Below are positions 47,172 to 58,614 of a DNA stretch of 64,000 nucleotides, in pieces. Location of the stretch: positions 88,278,684 through 88,342,683 of the forward strand of contig CM042685.1 of assembly GCA_023614405.1 (NCBI GenBank). The letters are read 5' to 3'. A program made the translations under genes and the position numbers. The notes under the pieces are model-generated. The model had not been told where the DNA came from. It did no database searches and was given only the letters and a program-made list of their open reading frames with translations. This DNA is from Avena insularis. Taxonomy: Eukaryota > Streptophyta > Magnoliopsida > Poales > Poaceae. Position 1 is the stretch's first letter, and the number at the start of each line of letters is the position of its first letter.

Positions 47172-47371
47172 TTATCCCCCTAGTGTCCCTCCGAAATGTT
47201 GATTCAGATGGAGACTTAGTTGTCTTGAACCTTGCATTTGGATGTCGGAGTCGAAAGTTGTGTCGAGTGCGAAGCACTTCACCCAAAATATCGTCGGGTC
47301 AGCTGAATTTGTTCGGTTGTTGTAAAGGAGTTAGCATTGTGGACGTAGTCAACACAATGGTCTATAGGGTG

Positions 47372-47850
47372 TGCGACCAGCGCTCCCTATGTGAGTAGCC
47401 CCCGAGTGTCTGTTCGAGTCGTAGACTCGAGCAGAGACATATATTCGTCGGTAGTGGCTTACGGCGATCCAGAAGTTCTTCGGATGACCTTACAGATGCC
47501 CTGAATGCCTTCATTTTTTCGAATGCGCGACCAACGCTCCCTATGGGAGTAGCCCCCCGAGTCCTCAGTCGAATCGCTGATTCGAGTGAGGAATCAAAGT
47601 GTGGCACTCGAAGATCTTCTGTGTGCACGACTAGTGCTCCAGTTTCGAGTAGCCCCCGAGTGTCTGGCGGAGTCGTAGACTCGGGCAGAGACTCGAGCCT
47701 TGTATCGTGCAGTTGTAGTCGGCAATCTCATGGGCATACCTCTGACCCTGAAGTACATTAGGTGCGCGACCAGCGCTCCAGTTAGGAGTAGCCCTCGAGT
47801 GTCTAGTCGAGTCGTAGACTCGAGTGGAGACTCATGCGAGGAGAAACCAC
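47372..47850. repeat. tandem repeat array with CTCGGGGGCTACTC (minus strand) in each unit
   Basis: Four diverged units start near 47372, 47525, 47623 and 47762. Each has GCGACCAGCGCTCC or a variant, then GAGTAGCCCCCGAGTGTC and then a dyad around GTCGTAGACTCGAG. Spacing varies from about 98 to 153 bases. On the element's sense strand the C-run is a G-run, CTCGGGGGCTACTC, which looks like a polypurine tract. Weaker matches occur at 50107 and 50597, beyond the nested solo LTR. Confidence 0.8.
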
Positions 47851-48407
47851 TGACTCGAAAGTACATCGAGTCAGCGTCTCACGCAAAGGGTCGACGTAGT
47901 GGAGTCACGCGATGTTTAGCCGGAAGGACTCGGCGTTCCGGATGAAGTCCACAGTGTTGCTTCTGTCAAGTGTGCGGCCAACGTCGCGTCTTCGTAACAT
48001 CAAGCGATGCATCCATCCGAGGAGGGACTCGACTCGGGTCTTGATTTTATGGCGTAGCCGGTTGTTTTGTCAACTCCTGTTAGAGGATCCTAATGGAATA
48101 GCTTGACGCAGTCGATGTCCTTGTAAGATGCAGAAAACGCAAAGAATTGTGAAGTATTTGTATCTTGTAAGAAATATTTGCCTGTCGGCTTGTATAGTAA
48201 TATTCTGGTGCTGATCGAGTCGACACTTTTGTACTGTATGCTAGGCCTTTTTGTTAGCCTGATTACCCTTAGTCTCAGTATCTTGCCGAGGCACTTGGAG
48301 TTCCAGAATTCGACGATCAGACATAATCAGCTACTCAGGCTATCGCGTTCGAGGTGCTCGAGTGCATGGAGCCGATGGCATATTAGGTTACTCGAAGAGG
48401 GCGCAAC

Positions 48408-50104
48408 TGTTGGGTTCGCAGCATAGAAAACAAAAAAAATTCTACGATGGGAACAACTAAGTACCAAGATCTATCTACTAGATACAAGCAACGGGTGGAT
48501 ATACATCCATAGAATACATACCCTCGAAGACCGAATAGAGTTAACGATGTTGTACTCGTGGATGATGTAGACAAACGCTTGCCGATCTCAAGATCGTGAT
48601 GAAGTCCATCTGGTCCAGCCGGTCCAGCACGATCAAGTCCAGCACCTCAAAGCAGTGGTGCATCCGTGATCGCACACACGTACGGGTACCCCGACAACCT
48701 CCGCGCCCTCGCTCCAGCGAAGCAGCAGAAGCAACAAATCCTTCCAGAAAAAGCCACCGGGAACATGTATCTCGCTGATCCGAGACCATGGGGAAATTCT
48801 AAAGGGGGGAGAGAGATCCTTCGCGAGGAGGTGTACTTTGAGAGGAGGAGAGGGGGCCTTTTATAGGGGAGAGGGGGCACCCAAGGGGCATGGCACCCAG
48901 CCATGGGGGCTGCCCCCACCTCTTCCACATTCATGTGGGTGGAGCTCCCACTCAAAATGAAAAGCCTCCACTCCCATTAAAAAGCCTCCACTCAAAAATC
49001 CACTCACATGCATTAAATTTTCACCAAATTTAATGCAAGCTCTCATTTAAATAAAACTCTTTTATTTATTTATTAAGAATTTTGTTAATTACTTTAATTA
49101 ACAAACATTCACATAAAACCCCTTGCTAGTATTCCATTTCACATGCAGAACCAGTTTCAGCAATTTCAACCGAAACAGTTTCGGTGTCTAGTGAAATAAA
49201 TTCCTGCGCTTTCCTTTTCTTTCGGCATGAAACTTTTGCTCCAATTGGATGTCGGTGTCTCTTAAGTGTGTCACCCTACGGTTCGTGAATAATGCAGACA
49301 TGATCGAGACCCCTCTCGGTTCAATAATCAGAAGCGGGATCTGGAGACCCATACTGACTCCCACACATTCAACGATGACTTTCTTGTGATCGTCGGAACC
49401 TTTTACGCTAGTATCTTAATCCCTTTGTTTCACGATATATTACATGTCCGAGATTCGATCATCGGTATCTCCATACCTAGTTTGATCTCGTTACTGACAT
49501 GCACTCTTTTCTCGTTCCCGTGATATAACATTCTAGTGATCAAATCACTTGCTTGCAAGCTAACCAATGTGATATCACCGAGAGGGCCCAGAGTATATCT
49601 ATCCGTCATCGGGATGAACAAATTCTACTCTTGATCCATGAGTCTCAACATAACACTTTAGTAGTTTTGAATCTATCTTTATAATCACCCAATTACGGTG
49701 TGACGTTTGATGTTAACAAGAAACTCTTCCGGTGTTAGTGATTGACATGATCTCATGGTCTAAGGATTAAGATCACTTCGTAAGTTGTTATAGCAATATA
49801 AACTCAATGACTTTGATCATAATGCTATACTTCAGATGAATGTTCATCACACCATTACACTAATATTGTGATCCCGTTATTAATAACATCCAATGTCCAT
49901 GATCAGGAAACCTTGATCATCTTGTTAATCAACGAGCTAGTTTATGAGAGAGGCATAACTAGGAACTTTCTGTTTGTTTATTAAACACACATGTATTAAT
50001 ATTTCCGTATTAATACAATTATAGCATGCAAAATAAACATTTATCATAAACAAGGAATATGATAATAACCACTTTATTATTGCCTCTCGGGCATATTCCC
50101 TTCA
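48408..50104 (-). mobile_element. solo LTR of a BARE/Angela-related Copia element
   Basis: Read on the minus strand it begins TGAAGGGAATATGCCC, followed by GAGAGGCAATAATAAAG, and ends CGAACCCAACA. The five-base flanks GCAAC are identical (48403-48407 and 50105-50109). It is 1697 bp long with a minus-strand TATA box (CCTATAAAAGG near 48855). The GAGGCAATAATAAAG block is shared with the Angela-like LTR at 37635, but the first bases differ, so it is a related, distinct family. No PBS, coding region or second LTR is present. Confidence 0.9.
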
Positions 50105-50189
50105 GCAACCCCCGAGTGTTTCGAGTGCGAGTTACAAATAAAAGTATCAACTCTAAGTAGAGGGAAACTTACTTTGTTCATTGTCGATG

Positions 50190-50600
50190 AGGTGAATGGG
50201 TCGCGGGAGCCAACCCAACCGGTGGGTAGCGGCCTTGAGATTCGTCGTGATCGGCGGGTCACGAGAGGCGATGCAACCTGCGGGTCGTGGGCGTCGAAGT
50301 AGTGGTTCGTAGGAGCCGAAGGCCACAGCGGGTTGCTGGAGCCGAAGGCCGCGGCAGATCGCCGAAGTAGAGAGAGCCCCGAGGCCCCGAGTCGTTGGAG
50401 TAGAGGATCGCCGGGGTCGAAGGAGCCCCCGATTCGCGGTCGCCGAAGCCGATGCGACCGTTCGCCACAATCGAAGATCGCATCGGGTCGCCGCATCCGA
50501 AGGATGCAGCGGGTCACCGATGTTGAAGGCCGCAGAGGATCATCGCAGTCGAAAACCGCAACCGGTCGATGGTCGCGAGTCGTTGGCCAAGTAGGTGCAG
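50190..50600. repeat. GC-rich degenerate short tandem repeats
   Basis: A phrase of about 35-45 bases built on GGGTCGCCGGAGCCGAAGGC recurs with drift (near 50280, 50315, 50330, 50425 and 50485). It makes long open frames on both strands that encode repetitive Arg/Ser/Pro-rich peptides without motifs. I treat these as repeat-generated and not as genes. Confidence 0.6.
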
Positions 50601-51305
50601 CCCCCGAGTGTAGATCAGCGCGGTCGATGGAGTCAACGGCGGAGGTGTTGTCGAGGTCACACATAACGGATGTAGTCGATGCGGCAGCATGTCACTCAAC
50701 CTAAGAATGTAGTAGACATATCGGCGGGTCACCAACAGAAGAAGTCGACGTGACCGTCGAGTAATCTACACGGCGGATGGAGTCGACGCAGCGAACACGT
50801 AGTTTAGGAGATTTTGATTATTTTCCTTGATCAGCTGACACGATCTAAATTGATTTTTTTTTTTTTGAAACATGAGGTAGTCTACATGGACCACACGGAT
50901 TCCCTTGTCGTTTTTCTTTTTCCGTTGCATGGCTAGCTCATTATGAACTCGTTTGTTGATTGATGTAGCTATGTCACTTTTTTGTCTTTCTAATTGGCTG
51001 AATTGGAATATGCCCCGGAGAGCGACGTGACCAGGCTGTCGCATGCATGTTTTTTCTCTTCTGTCTTTGCACGCGAGGCTTGATCCAAGATGATTGCAGG
51101 TTTCAGATTTGACGTTGGTACACGTCTTGCTGCACTGGGACCTGTTCCACACGGTATTTGCTCCTTGCGTGTCGTCACGGCATCACAAATAGCACTAGCT
51201 GCGACAGCCGCCAGGATGAATTTTTAATCTTGCGTCTTAGATTTTTGTTGAACTCAGTCATCCAGGGTAGAGTCAACTGGACACTCGTACGTGAGGGCTA
51301 AAGAC

Positions 51306-51500
51306 TCAAAACCTCTCCGATCTGGTACTTTGGACAATTGCCAATTCCACGCAGTTGATCATGATGAAGACGAAATCGGCTAAAACGGAGACGTTGATGG
51401 CGAAGCTTAGGGAGGCGAAGTAGATCTTCTTTTTGGAAGCCGACAAATTGTAGATTACTGGTGATAGGACCGTCACGACCGCATGATCAGCGTCCCTATT
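51306..51500 (-). other. short open segment after the PBS of the non-autonomous element
   Basis: On the minus strand, open sequence runs from within the PBS (about 51518) to a stop at 51306, about 70 codons (for example NLSASKKKIYFASLSFAINV). It has no Gag motif and stands where Gag would start in an autonomous relative. It may be a remnant of an N-terminal Gag sequence or may be non-coding. Confidence 0.25.
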
Positions 51501-51517
51501 CCCCACGGACGGCGCCA
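51501..51517 (-). other. primer binding site of the non-autonomous element
   Basis: Minus-strand TGGCGCCGTCCGTGGGG lies two bases inside the right LTR. It differs at only two positions (G for C, T for A) from the Tat element PBS at 11136-11153, which suggests use of the same or a similar primer tRNA. Confidence 0.85.
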
Positions 51518-51519
51518 AT

Positions 51520-52064
51520 TGACGAGGTTTTGACTCGTCAATGCCTATTGTTATGGTCTTGGATTTTGAAGAAGATGGGGATGCTGGAGATCACGGAATG
51601 GTTAGCAAACAAGCAACACGGCGACACGAGGTTTACCCAGGTTCAGGCCCCCGGAGGGAAAACCCTACTCATGCTTGTCTGCTCTTGATTACGGCGGAAC
51701 CGAAGGTTACAGGGGTGCGCAGATGCAATCTGGCGTGAGGTGTCTATGAGGTGAGTTGAGAGAGGTCTATAGATCTGTTGGGATATAGTCTATTGTATAG
51801 TAATCTGTCCTCCTCGTTGGATCCTCCTAGACTTTATATATGGGAAGGCTAGGTCTCGAATGCCAATATGATTTGGTTATAAGTTGTATTTAAACTCTAG
51901 TCTTGAGATTTCCTTCTCTTGTGCGCTTAGGAGTCCGTGTCCATATGGGCATAGCAGCCAAAACATCGTAGGCGTCATGGACCCTGGCAGGTCGTCGAGT
52001 GGGCCTTCCGTCGGGCTGGACCAGATAGGCTAACATCGATTACCCGTAGGGCATATCCATGTCA
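51520..52064 (-). repeat. 5' LTR of the non-autonomous element
   Basis: This 545-bp LTR is bounded by TGACGAGG and CATGTCA, with a minus-strand TATA box (TTTATATATGGG near 51836). It is very similar to 46624-47171 along its whole length, with scattered substitutions and a three-base indel. Confidence 0.9.
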
Positions 52065-52069
52065 GCCGC

Positions 52070-54471
52070 CCCATGACCTTCCTAGCCTCTCCCCGTCCTC
52101 CGGTGCTCTCCATGTGTCGCCTCTGCGCCACGATAGGGTTTCCACGTCGCCTCTCCTATCGCGAGGAAGACGACGTGTTGTGGCCGTCCATCCGATTCTA
52201 ATCGGACGGTTGGCGTCATGCCATACCACTTCGACAATTCACGGCAACTGACAGTCAAGCCCCCTGCTCGGCCAGATCACTGCTAGGATTAAACCAATAT
52301 AAAAATGGAAAATTTAGGATATGATCTAGATCTAATTCTTACATTGTTCCTTGGTGTTTTATCTAACATGCATAGAAAGCCTCATGCCGAAAATGGTTTT
52401 TATTATTTTCTGGCAATAATTCCTCTACAAAGTATCTTTTGCGGTCAATAAATCCTCTAGGGATACTCATATCCCCAAATGGTATGAATCCAATTGTCTA
52501 GGTATCCATTGGTAAGCCCCCATCATATGAACCTAGTCCCATGCCAATTGGAGACATAGATCTGAAGTAACAAAAATAACCAAATCAACTATTTTTGGAC
52601 TTCACAAAATTCCCTAGGTCAAATTGTTGCTTATTTGGACCTAATTCCAACTCCCTGCAAGTATGCGGTACAATATTTCATCCAACATAGGATATCAAGA
52701 TTTATTAAGCCATTGTTGAATTATAGTGATTTAAAAACTTCTGTCTAGGATTGTTTCACTACATAAATCACCCATGTATCTATACAACTCCTAAAATGGT
52801 TATTCAAATTTATACTGGAAAGTATTTGTAATATATATCCAATGCCATTGGTCTCATATCACTTGGACCTATAGAATAAACCTAGTGAAAAAGATAAACT
52901 ATGCTCAGAACTGACTTTAGGATTTTCCCAAGGGTATTTTAGTAATTATTAAGAGGTGTTTCCAACTCTCAAAAACCAAAAACATAAATATTTACAATAA
53001 CCTCTGAGGAAAAATTAAATTGAGCTACATAGAACTTATAGTGAATTATTTCCTAAAACTAGAGCTTTTATCACTAGAAAATTGATAGAAAATCAAAGAA
53101 AATGATAAAATAGTGAAAGCACTTTGATCGGTTTCATTTTGTCAATACCTATCTAATGATATCTTTTTTGTATATTGATATCATACAAAACAAATTCTTG
53201 GCCTTAAGGCCCTCAATTAAGTGATATATGCCACTTAAATCATAAAAGAAGCTCCACAAATGCAAACAAAGTATTTTCCAATTGCTAGGAACTCAATATA
53301 TCAAAACCTACTGAAGTGTATGGTATATTGTATGTTTGGCTGTTGTATTGTATTGGTGTTTGTACGCCCTGTGTTGATTGTGGCGTTTGTTATTTGCATG
53401 TGCGATTCTCGACGACGATAGTTGCGATTGTATCAAAGGCAAGGAGAAGGAATTTATTTTTGGTTACTATTGAATTCTAAGATGAAGTCCAGGGACATAT
53501 TGTCATATTGATGATCACAGACAAGCCACCTTCTTGCTCATAAGCCTTGCCCTACTATTTTAGTTATGCATGTTTTACCTATTGTTTATGAAAACTCCAT
53601 CATTTTGTTATACGATGATCTATACCTGGTAGTGGCTTGGCTCCTCCAAACCATTACACATTTGTACTATGTAACATCCCAACATTTAGGACTAAATGAA
53701 GGGTATATTTTGAATTTTGTGCATCTTCATGCATGTATCTGAAAATCCGGGTAAATATTTCGCAAACTAAAATCCTAGAGCGATCGGAATCTCTCTTGCT
53801 TTGATGGATTAGAAATTAGCCATCTCATTGAGTGCGATAGATTTTGACATGACCTTTAGGTACTATATGTGTTTTTGGAGGGGTAGAATTTGATATCTAC
53901 TTTGAATTTCCAAATTCAATTCAACTTTGAATTTAGAAGTTCAGGAATAATAATACTATAACAAAGTAAAAAGAAATGGTTAAAATAATGATATAAAAGA
54001 ATTCTTTATTGATAAGAATACATAAAGTTTTACATTGTTCTTTTACGATAAAAGAATAAAACTAAATTACAATTAAGTAAATGAAATGAAGGAAATCAAA
54101 TACAATAATGAAATTCAAACAAATACAAATAAGTATAATTCTTTATTTAACAATACAAAGACTAAAAGAATACAAGTAATTTAGAAGTTATTCCACAGAT
54201 TAACAACTACAAGTAAAGAAAAAGAAATACTTTAATCAAAAATATAAGTATTACATGGTTATTACAAAAGAATAAGAAAATTACAGTAACTTTAATCTAA
54301 ACTACAATTCCTATATCTAGTCTTGGTATTCATGGACATCCTTTTGATTCCTGCAAAAACAAATAAATTGAAGATAAAAACAAAAAGGGTTAGTGTTAGT
54401 AATTTTGCTCTCAGTCTAACAGTGAGGTGCACTGTTCATTACATCCCTCAGAAGAGTTGATAAGGGGGAAG
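52070..54471. other. remaining older sequence, non-coding
   Basis: The first 200 bases continue the GC-rich leader interrupted at 46623; the rest is AT-rich and closed in all frames. At 53672, TGTAACATCCCAACATTTAG resembles the start of a long LTR (compare TGTAACATCC at 54473). The 54000-54300 part is extremely rich in short A/T words. The segment ends at GGAAG, the flank of the solo LTR at 54472. No gene is supported. Confidence 0.4.
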
Positions 54472-57400
54472 TGTAACATCCTAAAAATATTAATCAAGGT
54501 TATCAATTACAATCACCCAAATTTAGGGTCAACAAAAACTTTTGTAATTAAAATCCTTATGAATGCATGTGTGTATGTGATGAATGCATGAATGCTTGAA
54601 TGGACTTGTTTGATTGTTGTGAAAGGCAAGGATTGGTTTAAAGATGAAAACAACACTATCTAAATCATTTCCAAGCAGAATCAAATCATTAGTAATTCAA
54701 AAACAAACCAAATGAGCTAATGGTCATTTTTGCCAATCTTGCTCACTAGACCACTTTGAGTGTTTCTAGTCCAAGAGTTCAAACAGAAACAAATCCAATA
54801 CTTTTCACCCCTTGCTAGAACAAGTAAAAGTGAACCCAAGCCCATCTTGCAAACCCACATAAACATTTGGCAACCCTATTCAAATAACAACTCAAAATTG
54901 AATCTAGTTCATATGGTAAGATCACCATTTCTCAAAACCCAACCAAACCAATGCACCTTGACAAATACAATCAACTAGAGACTACCTAGTGTGTGACCAT
55001 TGCACCCACCAAGTTTCAACCAAAAATTCAAATATGAAATTCTTTCGGCCATTTCATCAAACACTTGGAGACAGAAAACCAATTTGGCCAAACTTCACTG
55101 TTTTGAGGAGTGATCACCCCAAACCTTTTTCCCCATTGATCACCCTCGTCTCCCCTAGTGCCAACCAGTGCATTGAACCAACCTAGACCCTACCCAATTC
55201 ACCATGCCATGCATGCCCGAGCCAGCCCCGGACAACCGACCATGGCTAGCTAGCAGGAGCAAGCGCCGCGCCTAGCCACCCTGTCCAGGAAGCATGCCAC
55301 CGTCCACAGCCACCCCCTTTTCAGCCCTCGAGCCCTGCCAAGCCGTGGACCATCGATAACACGCATACCCAGTTTGTCTCTACCATGTCTAGAGCGCCCC
55401 AGCTCGCTGCACTCGACACACTCGCATAGACCGCAGCTCGCCTTAGCCGCCCGTGCCTGTGATCACCATCGTCCCAAGAACCTCCCAGACATCCCCATTC
55501 GCCGCCACGCGACCCGTAGCCACTGTGTGTCATCAAAACCGCTGTCGGTGCCTCTTAGAGAACCAACGCGTTCCGACCGAACCGCACCACCCCTTGTCGT
55601 GCCATCAAGCCGTTGAGCACCGCCAGGAGACGGCGCACCGTCCCCTAGCCCCAGCTATAAAAGGAGACCTTCCCCGCTCGTTTTCTTCACATCATTCCAC
55701 TCCCCACCTCTCACTGATCCTTCCCACTTCTTCCCGGAGCAAGGCGGGCACAACATCGCCGGAATTTCTCCGGAGCCTGTCGCTGCTGGAGGAGAACGGC
55801 GCCGTCGATTGGAGCCACACTAGGAGAAGCCGTCGGTACCAGGAGAACCGCCGTTGTGGACTTCGTCATTCGCCCCCATCGCCGACCATCGCCTGAGCCC
55901 CCGTGAGCCGCCACAGACCACCACTGGCCGCGCTAGGGTTCGAGCCTGTCGTGTTCTTTTCGATGAGGACGATGGCCGTGAGCCGTTGATCCTTGATCTA
56001 ATCCTACGGTCGTAGTTAGCCCGTACCCCTTCACACCCCCTGTCCCACTGACGTGTGGGGACAACCACTTAACCAGCCCAAGCAGCGCCAAGATGCAAGT
56101 GGCACCACCCTAGAATTCCTCATGACCCAGTTAGTTTGAATTTAGATTTATCTATTTAGTTTCAAACTTAGTTCTAGTAGTAGATTCAAAATTTAATTTA
56201 GAGAGATTAACTAAACCAAATTGCATAAAACCAATTTTGTTAGAAAGGTATAGGAATTCTTAATCCAAGCCTGTTGGATTCAAACCATTTGAAATTCTAG
56301 ATCACCTATAGTAAAAATAACAACGCAGAGACTTTTCTGCATTCGAACATTTTTCAAAATTCAACCATAAATTCTTTTGAGTTGATTCCAACTCTCAAAA
56401 ATCACATTTGATAAGACCTTTCTGAATATATAAAAATATCTAGGTTTACTTGCAGTAATAATGGACAAGTAATAAAATAATGCCCCATAGGCATTTCTAG
56501 TCATTTTAATTAATTAAAATAAAAGGTTAAACCTTATTAAATTGTGACACCAGTTTAAATCACATTCCCAAGTATTAGAATATGTGGTGATGACATGTGT
56601 CAACATGATCCCATGTTTTAATTGGAGAATATTAAATCTTAAGTAGTTTTTCAATGAGTAGAAAATACTTTTCTAAAAACAAAATAAATAAAAATATTGC
56701 TTTAATCCTTGTGATGTTTGTGATGATGCTAGATCATCTAGTGTGAGCCTTTTTGTGCTAAATAGAATTAGTTAAGTATTGTTTAGTGATTGTGTACTTC
56801 GTATTTATTTATAGACGCTAGTACCGGCCAAGGATACGAAAAGGAAGGAGAATACTACGAAGAAGAAGCAGAGGAGAACTTCAACCACTGTACTGCACAA
56901 GGGAAGCTACCACTTGCATGTTATCTATGCAAGCTTCACAAAACAAGTTAACTTTGCAAGTTAACACTTGCATGATAAGTATGCAAACTAGATGCCTTAG
57001 GCATATGTGATTAAACCATTTGCTAATACCAAATCCTAGTTTTACATGCAAGCTTTATTCATTTATTTCTTTATCAAAATTCTTTGTTTACTTAGTGACT
57101 TGTGAAGTTTTGGAAAGATATTAGAGTTAGCATAAAGAGCATAAAACTTGGCCTAAGTCAGGTATAACTTGATGTCATCCTGAGGCATGAGATTATACTT
57201 AGATAAGTCACACTTGATTATCACCCCTCACTAGTGTTTACCCCCAACTTTAGTGGCTAGTGCTAAGCATAAAACTTGATCACTTTAGATGGGAATACTT
57301 GGTGAAAATTATTATGAAAACCTTAGAATGATGAGTCATTCTAATGAAATATTTTGACATGTGTTAGTGAACACAAGGTGAATTTGATGATGAAAATGTT

Positions 57401-58412
57401 GAGGCATGAGCCTTAGCCCTTTATAAAACTGATGGTTGTGTCTGGATGCGATACCATTCCAATTTTACCGTACAACCACAATACCCGAAATTGGGTAGGG
57501 CTTGACTGGAAGTTTGTATATCTTAGTATGGGTTCCCTTGCGGCCAAGGTTTGAGCTGAGGCTACCTCGTGATGATTGACCACTTGTGTGGTTCCCAAGA
57601 TGATAGATGGTCATGGTTGGGAGGCCAAAATCATAGGAGAGGTGCCTATACTAGGGTGTGTAATTGAAAGGTTAGGAATTATTATTCGCATACTGAGTAT
57701 GGTGAATCCGGGATTATTCCTGGCGGATGTATTGAATATTATGGTGAAAGTGTACCACCTCTGTAGAGTGTCAAACTATTTGAATAGTCGCGTCCATGGT
57801 TATGGACAGTTGGAGTGGCCATACTGTTCCATCGTCAGATGTTTTCAAAATGATCTGTGAAATGAATCATGACTTTGACTAGACCACAACAGGGTTGTGA
57901 TTATGAAAACTGAGTAACCACTTAGGTGTTATAAAACCTTAAACTAGTTTTATTTACATCTGAACTCAGCTAGAGATAAACCTGGCTTTTTGCAAAACAA
58001 CCTAGAGCTTAGTATTCCTACTTGAAACCTCTTTACGTGTTAGTGATAGTTTGCGAGTACTTAAAGAGTACTCATGGCTTTGTCCCTGGCTATTCCCATG
58101 GCCAGACTATGAAGAGGACTACCAGGATGATGGACCGCAGGAAGGTTACGACAACTAGGATTATCTCCCATTATCACCATTGCATGTGACCATGAAGATG
58201 GAGCCTCGCCCATGCTAACGTCACTATATTATTCCGCTGCTTGATTGTACTAAGACTGGATCATGAGATCCTTTATTTGTAAGACCTTTATTATGGTTTG
58301 TAATGGATGATGAAGTATGGTACCAATTTGTTATGTCTCAAAAAAATGGTAATCCTGGGATTGCGATGTATGGAATAACAGGCATCTGGGATTAAAAATT
58401 CGAGTGTTGACA
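54472..58412 (+). mobile_element. long solo LTR (Gypsy type), 3.9 kb
   Basis: The ends are TGTAACATCC (54472) and GAGTGTTGACA (58412). The flanks GGAAG and GCAAG agree in four of five bases. A TATA box CTATAAAAG stands at 55655-55663, followed by a GC-rich leader (55670-56080). In the 3' part are CACCTCTGTAGAGT (57756-57769) and GTCCATGGTTATGGAC (57792-57807), also found in altered form in solo LTR A and in the LTR at the right edge. No gag or pol domain is present. Open frames at 55321-56068 lie in the GC-rich leader and on both strands, so I regard them as fortuitous. Confidence 0.7.
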
Positions 58413-58614
58413 GCAAGTTTCACCAAAAATGATATATGTTCTTATCAGTATAGTACTTGTCTCAACACAGCATCATTGACAGAAGTGGGGAAAGTTTCAC
58501 CAAAACAGTAAGTAGTAAAGGTAAAACCATCAGCAAATATCCAATATTTACTTGATCTGATCCACACACAGGAGGCAAGCACACAAACAGCTTACACAAT
58601 ACATGTATAGCATG

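Larger units (their letters stand above)
46624..52064 (-). mobile_element. non-autonomous LTR retrotransposon (LARD-like) with repeat arrays
   Basis: LTRs at 46624-47171 and 51520-52064 begin TGACGAGGTT and end ATCCATGTCA on the plus strand. The flanks are GCTGC and GCCGC, a five-base duplication with one mismatch. The PBS at 51501-51517 lies inside the right LTR, so the element reads leftward. A purine-rich tract on the minus strand (CTAGGGGGATAAT) precedes the left LTR. The interior, about 2.6 kb without the nested solo LTR, has no gag or pol motif, only repeats. It therefore depends on proteins from other elements; its PBS resembles that of the Tat element in this window. Confidence 0.85.

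Noticed and set aside
47372..47850. CRISPR-like array
   Set aside because: Repeats are diverged, unevenly spaced and long, and they lie inside an LTR element of a plant genome.
50077..50735. Open frames up to 195 residues on both strands
   Set aside because: Generated by GC-rich short tandem repeats of the non-autonomous element and partly overlapping the end of the nested solo LTR.
55321..56068. Open frames up to 147 residues on both strands
   Set aside because: They are in the GC-rich leader of the solo LTR at 54472, directly after its TATA box, and have no protein signature.
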